The notes beneath the pieces are model-generated. The model saw nothing but the letters and a program-made list of their open reading frames with translations. It did not search any database and was not told the origin of the DNA. From Pseudophaeomoniella oleicola (Eukaryota > Ascomycota > Eurotiomycetes > Phaeomoniellales > Phaeomoniellaceae), in NCBI GenBank assembly GCA_003868215.1, contig QWDQ01000017.1, forward strand, positions 186,001 to 250,000: a stretch of 64,000 nt of DNA, read 5' to 3'. The translations under genes and the position numbers were made by a program. Positions 56,202-64,000 of the stretch are shown here, piece by piece; position 1 is the first letter of the stretch, and each line of letters opens with the position of its first letter.

Positions 56202-58220
56202 GGTTTGGAGATCCAACTGTCGAGCGGTAGTTGAAGAAAGAAGTCGACTGCTTCGAATCCGGTATTTCTCGGTCCCTTGGGTCATAAGACCTCAAGGGTT
56301 CACGTATACACCCATGAAGGGGGTTGGGATATCCTTGTATAAAACAAAGTCCGAGGCTCCATTTGTAGAGTATATAGGCATTTTTAATTGGTCATCCGGA
56401 AAAGACAAGACCGTTGATACCATAATATCAAATGCACATGCATGTCATGACGGCATTGATTACTTCTCTACTCCATCCTCTCACGATTTACCTACTACCT
56501 TACGTACCGTATCTTCCGTCGAAAACTCCATCTGTTGTCGATCTCATACCCACATTCTTTCCCATGTCCCATGTCCCATATACCAAATCCCGACATCCCA
56601 CACTTATCTCTCTTTCTTTCTTACTCTCTCTCTTTTCTCTTGCTTTCTTTTATCGTCCAGCAGCAGCAGCGGCGGCAACATCATCAAATCATCTGCTGAA
56701 CCGCGTGGGGGGGGGGGGGGGGGGCTGATCTGACCTGACCCGACCTGGTCTAGAACTCCACCGGAGTCTCTTCGGCTCCCCTGCTTCCCTCGGTCTTATC
56801 TGCCAGGTTTAATATTGACTCGGTCGGTCGCGCACTGCACTTTACATCCCTGTTTCTGCTCTTGTCGCTGCCCTTATCCTGTTATCTTATCGTCTACGTA
56901 TACACTTCGGCGGATTTCCGGGTTGATTGACGGAATGACTCGTTTGGTTTATTGGTTGATGGTGTGCGGTTGTTGTGCAGTACAGTGTAAACAAGATGAG
57001 ACAAGACAAGACAACTCTCTGGAAAAGGACTCCGGGTTTAACCTGTCATCTGTTTCGATAGATCTACTCGATTTTACCTGTAGAAGAAACGTATGTAGTC
57101 CTAGATAAACGTAAGCTATATGGTGATGTTATATGTTCACGACAATAACTATCCGTTGTGAAAGTGAGGGAGTGAGGGACGGAGGGAGTGCCGCTGCCCG
57201 CGCATTCGTTCGTTCGGTACTACTGTTAATTAACTACCACGACGAATATTAATATTTCTTATCCATATCGAGCACTATAAAATGAAAGGAAATACGAGGA
57301 GGATGGGCCTTTCGTGTACATAGGTAGTATACCTCAGAATGTACTGTTTACAGACGTGAGTGATTTTGACAAACGTGTTAGTGGGCGTCGAGTTATGATC
57401 GTGAGGTACTAGGTAAATTCAGTGCGAAAGGATTCACTAGGTTAATGTTGGCATTTCGTGCCTGGCTGAGAAACATTTCTAGTAGGTATTTTGAGGTCGG
57501 AGTTATCTACATGGCTATGTACAATGCCTAGCTCCAGGGTACTGCGACTGCCGCCTCTGTCCAGATGAGCCTGTGAGGTATGCAGTCTCTGCTGAGGCCC
57601 GTATTGCCTGGCGACGCGCATTCTGTAAAGTAGCTAGCCAGTCTGCCTTGCTGAAGGCTTAAGGTCTCCACAACTCATATCATATAGCAGCTCCCTGTTG
57701 TATCATTAAGACATTGTCGCTTGTCTAAATAAACGATGCTTGGTGATCCTTGGGGTTCTACTTTCGCAATCGGACGGCTTGTAAAACCCACCGATAGACG
57801 TCACTAGGCCGCTTGAAGGCAGTGTAAAGTACTAGATATGAGATATCTTGGAATCTAGGCCGTCACATTCAAGGGATAACCGGCATCGAATTCCGGGCTT
57901 CGTTGCTGTAAACCTCCCGCGATACAAGCGCCAATCCCGGTGGAAGCAGCATGGGTTCTCACCTGACGGCACAGTGGTCTAGGTGTCACTGAAAAGCATC
58001 ATGCATTGGCGCTATGTGGGGTGGAATGAACACCAGACACATCATCTGCACTGAATCAGACAGCCTTCTGCACATGCAAAAAAGCTTCCCTTTGTCGAGA
58101 AACACGGCTGATGCGGGAGGCTGAGTACAATGCCTGAGACATGGAATCTGACAGAGCCTCTGGGGCTTGTTCGCTATGCGATTGGCGATCGACTGAGTCA
58201 TAGGTTGCCAAGAAACCCTT
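56202..58220. other. 2-kb gap between convergent sft2 and ankyrin genes
   Basis: No coding sequence is recognised. Simple repeats include G18 at 56707-56724, a CT-rich run at about 56606-56650 and GGGAGTGA-type repeats near 57169-57189. The interval is longer than needed for two 3' ends, but no RNA gene was recognised. Confidence 0.5.
56707..56724. repeat. G18 homopolymer
   Basis: Eighteen consecutive G on the plus strand, flanked by CCGCGT and CTGATC. A short open frame running into it (poly-Gly tail) is spurious. Confidence 0.9.
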
Positions 58221-58892
58221 TCAGCTAAGTCTTCTTCTTACGTCCCTCTCTTCTGAATTGACTCCCATTACCGCATCTGTGATGAGATCGCGCAGCTCTC
58301 GCTGGCCAGCTTCGTCGTAGAAATCCCCACGAGCGGCTAACTCTTCTATCCTTCTGCGGAATTCTGGATCAGGTTCTTGTGCCTCACCATCGCCATTGAT
58401 TGGCACCTCTGGCATGGTCCCGACATCTACCTTGACATTAGGAGGTAGTGGAGGTGCTGGCTCAGGGATATTATGTCGCCCGGACGCCGATGAACCAGTG
58501 GTTACATGCCCTGATATCGTGGTTTTCAGTCTCAAATATTCAGCGATCTCTGGGAAGTCATCCTCTTCTCTAATCTTATCTTCTGCGCTCTGGCCGTCAT
58601 CGTTTCTCGTGGCCGTATCGATATGTAATTCCTCCACCAAACACTTCGCTGCGTCCACAGTCTCCACCACAAATAGACATGTCTCTCCGTCTTCGTCTTT
58701 GAGGTTCACATTGACGCCAAAATCATTCACAAGCGACTTCAGTAAATCCAAGTGATTGTAGGATGCTGCGGCGTGTAAAAGCGAATAGCCATGTGCATCT
58801 TGTGCGGAGGCCAAAGTCCTGTCTTGTTCCAGGAGTGTTCGTAAAGAAGGTGAATTATCTGCGGCAAGCAGGAAAGGGTTGTTTTGCGCCAT
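58221..58892 (-). CDS. Ankyrin-repeat protein, YCR051W-like
   Basis: A 223-aa protein with no intron. Three ankyrin repeats occupy about residues 1-125: SPSLRTLLEQDRTLASAQDAHG, then YSLLHAAASYNHLDLLKSLVND with the TPLH-like SLLH, then VNVNLKDEDGETCLFVVETVDAAKCLVEE and the last DTATRNDDGQSAEDKIREE. A Pro-rich linker leads to a C-terminal helical motif (FRRRIEELAARGDF, AGQRELRDLITDAVMG). Length and order fit the yeast YCR051W family (222 aa), a conserved fungal protein of nucleus and cytoplasm with no settled function. Confidence 0.85.
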   Translation of the reverse strand: MAQNNPFLLAADNSPSLRTLLEQDRTLASAQDAHGYSLLHAAASYNHLDLLKSLVNDFGVNVNLKDEDGETCLFVVETVDAAKCLVEELHIDTATRNDDGQSAEDKIREEDDFPEIAEYLRLKTTISGHVTTGSSASGRHNIPEPAPPLPPNVKVDVGTMPEVPINGDGEAQEPDPEFRRRIEELAARGDFYDEAGQRELRDLITDAVMGVNSEERDVRRRLS

Positions 58893-59593
58893 GTTGTGAG
58901 GCGACTAATGAAGGCACATGGAACACTCTGAATGCGCCGAGGCCTTTCTATCCGAAGAGACAGCGGACAATCTTCCAGCGAAGCGAAGAAGTTTCAAACT
59001 GCTTAGACCGTCATCGTAGCAGCACTGTAGTTATATTTTGTCGTCATTCTGGTGGAGGGAATAAAATTTGTGGGGAAGGTTTGAGGAGTATTCGCCAATA
59101 TTCTTGTGCTTCAAGGCTCAGCAAAAGCTTTTCAATATAGAAATCAAATCTCTATCTGTGATATTCTCCTGCCTGCTATCTGCTACCTACATTCTCAGGA
59201 CCTGCCCGGACAGAGCAAGCAAGAGGCAACTTGCTTTTGGGACATCACAGAATATCATCAAACGCTGTCAGGAGGCTGAATCTCGAACGGGGAAGCTTGA
59301 CTGTACCTTCCTTTCGATCTCACTTTACGGCCCTGACTCACAGCTATTTTGTGTTCGACAATAACCATCATTGCAAAACATGCATGACTCATTGTAAGGC
59401 AGGACTGTGCTCCTAAAAGGCTGCTTGAACTGTCGATTTCCTTACGGTCTCTGGCAAGGAAACAAAAGTTCACATATTTCAAATTTCGCTTTTTCATTTC
59501 ATTTCTCCATAGGCATCGCTTCCTCTCCAACCACTCGAACCGCATCGGAGGCTTTTCCCAACATCTTGCCATACCAATACGCAGTCAGCTATC
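58893..59593. other. Divergent intergenic region upstream of ankyrin and trl1 genes
   Basis: About 700 bp without a recognisable gene; contains the divergent promoters. Confidence 0.45.
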
Positions 59594-62068
59594 ATGGCTA
59601 CGCAGCAAGATTCCCAAGTCATTAACCACCTCGTACATAGCCTTGAACAAGCCCAGGGCAACAGAAAAGGTGGTAAGAGAGGCTATTCCTGCAAGAAATC
59701 CACGTACCAAATCGCCAGATCCGATGGAATCTCTGTAGATTCATGGAGATTCAATGACTGGGATTACAAGCGAGCCGATCTCCCAACTTATGCCAGAGGT
59801 CTTTTCACTGCCAAAAGAAAAGATGGCGTCTCTGAAATTGTCATTAGAGGCTACGACAAATTCTTTAATGTCGGCGAAGTCAAGACGACAGAGTGGTCAG
59901 ACATCCAGAAGAACACTGTCGGCCCATACGAGCTGAGTGTCAAAGAAAATGGCTGTATCATATTCATGTCGGGTCTGGAGGATGGAACGCTTCTTGTGTG
60001 CAGCAAGCACTCGACGGGTGTACGGGGGGACATCGGACTCAGTCATGCGCAAGCAGGTGAGAGGTGGGCTGAGAAGCATTTGGCCTCCGTCGGCAAGACA
60101 AGCCGGGAACTAGCACTCGAGCTCCGTAGGATGAATGTGACTGCTGTCGCTGAGCTGTGTGACGACGCATTTGAGGAGCATGTTCTCGAATATCCTCCAG
60201 ACCAAGCTGGTCTCTATTTACATGGTATCAACTTCAACCTACCCGAATTTGCTACTCTCTCCGGAGCCGAGGTACATGAGTTCGCCGATAGATGGGGTTT
60301 CAAGAAAGCGCAATATGTGATGATACAAGACCTCGCCGAAGTAGGGACTTTCCTTGACAAGTGTGCCGAGACTGGATCTTGGAATGGTAGAGATACTGAA
60401 GGATTCGTCGTGCGCTGCAAACGGAAGCTCCTGCACGAAGGCTCTTATGAGGACTGGTTCTTCAAGTACAAGTTCGAAGAACCATACTTGATGTACCGTC
60501 AATGGCGTGAAGCAACCAAAAGTGTCATCGCTGGAAAACCTCCCAAGATAAAAAAGCACCAGAAGATCACCGAACAGTATCTACACTATGCCAGAAGACA
60601 GTTTGCAGCTAACCCGGGGCTCACGAAGGCTTACAACCAAAATCATGGTATCATTGCCATGAGGGATGGCTTCTTGCGGGAGCTTGGAAAGAATGGCGCA
60701 GAGATCATTCAGCAAGAACTCGACCGGGGCGACGATTCGGCAACTGCACAGGTCACAAGGGACCTTGTTTTGGTCCCAATAGCATCCATTGGGTGCGGCA
60801 AAACAACTGTTGCACTTGCCTTGGTTCATCTCTTTGGGTGGGGTCATGTCCAGAATGATAACATCGAGGGTAAGGGAAATCGGCCAAAGAGATTTGCTCT
60901 GGGTGTTACCAATGCAGTGGCCGAGAAGGGCGTGGTGATAGCAGACAGAAACAATCACCAGAAGAGGGAGCGCAGACAAGTCATCGATGATGTGCAATCC
61001 GTCAACCCGAAAGCTCGCTTTGTTGCTCTCCACTATGTGCATGAACCGAAAGGTGTCATGCTTCCAGAGATTCGGAAAGTCACCAGGAGGCGTGTGCTGG
61101 ACCGCGGAGACAACCATCAGACCATTCGAGCCGGCAGCAAGAGCGAAGACGAGATTGTTGGCATAATGGAAGGCTTCCTGCAACGCTTCGAGGCTGTTGA
61201 TACTGATCATGCTCCAGACGACCGTTTTGACGAAGTCATTGATCTGGACATCGCTGCCGATTCTCTGGAAAACTTGGAGACCGTCGTCAACAAGTTATAT
61301 GGGACCTATCCTAAAATATTTAGGGGCGATATGCCAACGCATGAGGATATGGCAAAGGCAATAGATTATGCAATGAAGAGCTATACAGTCGATTTGAAGC
61401 ATGACTTGAGCTTTGCGAAGAACCAACCCAATGGCCGCGCTACGGCAAATACCCGCACCGAATCGCAACCACAGCCAATGGCACCAGCACAATTGGTGAA
61501 AAAACTCGAGTACTTCTCAATCACTGTGTCCACAACTGACATGAACTCCACGCTTGGAAAGATGTTCGGGAACGTTTCAAGCGAGGAGAAGAAAATGTAT
61601 AACCTGTTGAAGCAGTCGCGGCGCATCCAGTCCGAGTTCCACGTCACTTTAATCCACCGTGTCATGGGAAAGGAGAAACCTGAGGTATGGCAGAAGTATA
61701 CGGACAAATACCTAGGCGCGCTTACTCAGCGTCAAGGTGGAAGTGACCGAACCCCGAGTCTTGGCAAGGCAAGGATCCGGCTGGAACGAGTGGTCTGGGA
61801 TGAGAGGATCATGGCCTTCGTGGTCAGAATCCTGCCACCCGAACAACATCAAAATGGAGGCATGGATGAGGTTCTGGATTGTGCCAACGAGATCCCGCAC
61901 ATCACCGTTGGTACGGCCAACGATTCCGTCAAGCCCAAGGAGAGCAATGACCTTCTGAGACGATGGATGGATGGAGATGAGTCTCAAGGCAAAATCTGGG
62001 AGCGGGAGGTGCCTGAGGTGAAGGTACTTGAAGGCTCTGTGCGGCCCGTGTTACAACGAGGCCGTTGA
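59594..62068 (+). CDS. trl1: tRNA ligase Trl1 (fungal trifunctional RNA-repair enzyme)
   Basis: An 824-aa intronless protein that seals tRNA exon halves and, in the unfolded-protein response, HAC1-type mRNA. The N-terminal adenylyltransferase has its nucleotidyl Lys117 in SVKENG, with RGYDKFFNVGE before it and GFVVRCKR and WFFKYKFEEPYL after. The central polynucleotide kinase has a P-loop IASIGCGKTTVAL near residue 400 and then WGHVQNDN. The C-terminal cyclic phosphodiesterase has the two H-x-T motifs, FHVTLIHR near 681 and PHITVGT near 768. All three active sites look intact. The start MATQQDSQVINHLV is the first ATG. In fungi this enzyme is essential and differs from the human RtcB route. 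Confidence 0.97.
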   Translation: MATQQDSQVINHLVHSLEQAQGNRKGGKRGYSCKKSTYQIARSDGISVDSWRFNDWDYKRADLPTYARGLFTAKRKDGVSEIVIRGYDKFFNVGEVKTTEWSDIQKNTVGPYELSVKENGCIIFMSGLEDGTLLVCSKHSTGVRGDIGLSHAQAGERWAEKHLASVGKTSRELALELRRMNVTAVAELCDDAFEEHVLEYPPDQAGLYLHGINFNLPEFATLSGAEVHEFADRWGFKKAQYVMIQDLAEVGTFLDKCAETGSWNGRDTEGFVVRCKRKLLHEGSYEDWFFKYKFEEPYLMYRQWREATKSVIAGKPPKIKKHQKITEQYLHYARRQFAANPGLTKAYNQNHGIIAMRDGFLRELGKNGAEIIQQELDRGDDSATAQVTRDLVLVPIASIGCGKTTVALALVHLFGWGHVQNDNIEGKGNRPKRFALGVTNAVAEKGVVIADRNNHQKRERRQVIDDVQSVNPKARFVALHYVHEPKGVMLPEIRKVTRRRVLDRGDNHQTIRAGSKSEDEIVGIMEGFLQRFEAVDTDHAPDDRFDEVIDLDIAADSLENLETVVNKLYGTYPKIFRGDMPTHEDMAKAIDYAMKSYTVDLKHDLSFAKNQPNGRATANTRTESQPQPMAPAQLVKKLEYFSITVSTTDMNSTLGKMFGNVSSEEKKMYNLLKQSRRIQSEFHVTLIHRVMGKEKPEVWQKYTDKYLGALTQRQGGSDRTPSLGKARIRLERVVWDERIMAFVVRILPPEQHQNGGMDEVLDCANEIPHITVGTANDSVKPKESNDLLRRWMDGDESQGKIWEREVPEVKVLEGSVRPVLQRGR

Positions 62069-63354
62069 GCGCATCCACGACTTCGGAGAGATGCATACGA
62101 GATATGAATTATGAGTCTTGCAAAAAAGTGACAAGGAGCCAGGAAATCAAAAGCTCAGACGAGTCGAGTTGTTGCGGCTACGGATCATGGTAACCTGTTG
62201 ACGTGCAAATGAGTAGAAAAGATGTAGTATCAGATAGCCTGCTTAGTAGTCATAAATTCAAGGCCTTCTGCAATGTCGTTTCTGTCTCCTTTCAGGATAT
62301 TCCGTCTCGCGATGTGGACACATTTGTGGGCTGCCTGTGATAACCTAAGATCAGGCCACATTCCGCGATGTTAAAATGATATCCAAGGACCTATTGAAGA
62401 TTGCTCCTAGTCATACATCTCGGATAATACATGGACATCAAAATTGGATGTGGGGAAATATCCGGCTTCTAGACGATCATGGGCACGACAACAAGAAGTT
62501 CGGGACTGTTGAAGATGGGGACAGAGCCGAAGTTGTATATCTTAGTTGACTGTTCAACATGCTGCGGACTCGCGATGGCAGCTATAGCATCTATGACTCC
62601 GTGTCCATCGAGTGCTGTGACCTGTCAATGCTGATACAGAATATTAAATCCCGACATGGATATTATCAATGAATGCCAAAAATGAGGAGAAAAGAAAAAA
62701 GATGAAAAAGAACTGGCAATAGAAGGATAGAGCCAGAGAGAGCAGTATGGATGTCAACAGATCAAAAGTGAGGTACCAACAAAGATACAGTAAGCTGGGA
62801 GGCACGGACCACCTGCATCTACACTTTTCTCACATCACCATCTCGACAAACTATTGACGCGCAGAGTAAAAACTGTTCTTGTCATTGTCTTGATAGATAT
62901 ACTGGGGGTGGTGCCATAGTTCGTACCAGAGTGCTGAGTGGCTATAGATGTCTATCTGCACCATTAAGTCTGGTTCGTCAGAATGACTGGTTGCAAAGTA
63001 TTCCAGGAAGCAAGATAGATCATACAGCTTTGGAGAAAGGTGGTCAAGCATTTGGTCAGGCAACTACAGGATGTCCAGGAAGACGTATGCTTGTGCAGAT
63101 AGTGAAACACATATGTCGCCTAATATACGCATCGCTCCCTGCAATATGAGCATGATCGTGGTCATGAGATGTATCACTATGTAATATAGTCAGCAACAAA
63201 ATTGGCCCAGTTACCTGTTAAGTATTTCATGTTCATCTGAGCAAGGAAAGGATCCTCAGGAACCCCATCCACTCGAAGCTGGAAACAGACACTGAGTCCG
63301 GTTTGGCGTTCGGCGAGATTACCGCGTACAATCGTACTTCGATCCTTGTGGTTC

Positions 63355-63387
63355 GTACTACGTAGTACTACGTAGTACTACGTAGTA
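63355..63387. repeat. GTACTACGTA palindromic tandem repeat
   Basis: About three tandem 10-bp units of GTACTACGTA, each containing the self-complementary TACGTA. Variants of the same motif occur singly at several other intergenic sites. Confidence 0.85.
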
Positions 63388-63822
63388 AGGTGCAAGGGGC
63401 TTTTCCATTATTATTATTCCAATGGTTGGCAGTGTTGGTTGGGATGGAGCGAATGTTGTTGTCTGGTCAGATCTCCATGGTAACCGATCGCGGGATCGCG
63501 AAAAGAGTGTTGGGACTAAGCTACAAGAGGCAATTCTGTGGTTGCTTTACCTAAAGCGCCCGGAAGTTTGTCCTGGTCATGATACGTAAGTTAAAGGTAA
63601 GGTAGTAACACACAAGTACTGTTTACTGACCTCTAATGATGAAAGCCCAAAGTAATGATGTTCGTGAAGAAAGAAAGAATGATATACGTGAATATGTTCA
63701 TGTCTGTCTACATTATAGATACTGAATTCTACAAGGAAGAAAAGGGAGGAGGATGAGGTGAGCAGGAGCACGAAAGTATCACGAGAAGAACTCTGCTCTA
63801 ATACTTTAGATCCTGCAAGGGC

Positions 63823-63862
63823 GGTCCCTCGGTCCCTGGGTCCCTGGGTCCCTGGGTCCCTC
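63823..63862. repeat. 8-bp minisatellite GGTCCCT(G/C), five units
   Basis: Five tandem 8-bp units, the first two C/G-variant and the last ending in C. It is followed by ATAAAGTAAAC. Confidence 0.9.
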
Positions 63863-64000
63863 ATAAAGTAAACGGTGATTGAACAGTGAACAAGTGACCA
63901 GAGTCCACCCCGCTAAGAAGAAGGAGAGTGATTGGCCCAATGACGCTGTTTCGGGGGGAGAAGACATGCCATAGGCTCAGAGCTCATAGGCTGGAAAGGC

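Larger units (their letters stand above)
62069..64000. other. Right-end intergenic region, no secure gene
   Basis: About 1.9 kb. On the minus strand there are three open stretches with protein-like composition (about 63177-63347, 62851-63063, and 62469-62621 after a TTGACAG acceptor), but no start codon and no frame-consistent splicing could be settled. Repeats: GTACTACGTA units at about 63355-63387 and five 8-bp GGTCCCTG-type units at 63823-63862. Confidence 0.45.

Noticed and set aside
1-64000. tRNA or rRNA genes
   Set aside because: Scanning for T-arm-like GGTTCGAATCC strings gave only isolated partial matches inside or next to coding sequence, with no cloverleaf partner arms.
1-64000. 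Transposons or virus-derived elements
   Set aside because: No transposase, reverse transcriptase, integrase or long terminal repeats were recognised; the repeats present are all simple or very short.

Overview
This is nuclear DNA from a filamentous ascomycete (Pezizomycotina). The evidence is the short introns (mostly 46-60 bp, GT...AG, often with a CTGAC/CTAAC-type branch site), a Zn2Cys6 regulator, and recognisable single-copy fungal genes. The TACCTAGGTA-type microsatellite noise between genes would suit a leotiomycete, but that placement is a guess. I see no rRNA, tRNA, CRISPR array or transposon.

Left part (1-31.9 kb): a Zn2Cys6 transcription factor, a SWI/SNF SMARCD-type subunit, an MFS antiporter, a TLC-domain membrane protein, a very large (about 2190 aa) repeat-bearing coiled-coil protein, ribosomal protein eL27, the telomere capping protein Stn1, a small Cys/His protein, an Aly/REF-type mRNA export factor, three uncharacterised proteins and RNA polymerase II subunit Rpb3.

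Middle (31.9-39.4 kb): a 2.7 kb low-complexity interval with a 162-nt interrupted poly-C tract, then a divergent pair made of an 1149-aa CHAT (caspase-like) protease and a 303-aa fungal protein of unknown function. This pair is the most system-like part of the window.

Right part (39.9-64 kb): phosphomannomutase, the five-exon Dna2 nuclease-helicase, a mitochondrial 2-oxodicarboxylate-type carrier with an 11-nt micro-exon, a bHLH factor with a very long loop, a 4.4 kb interval without a gene, Sft2, a YCR051W-like ankyrin protein and the tRNA ligase Trl1.

Most genes are unrelated housekeeping loci and not a cluster. Two links stand out. Dna2 and Stn1, both concerned with DNA ends and replication, carry ACGCG (MluI cell-cycle box type) elements upstream. 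The CHAT protease and its neighbour share one short promoter region. Intron positions were read by eye from splice signals and reading-frame phase, so they are models and not transcript-proven.
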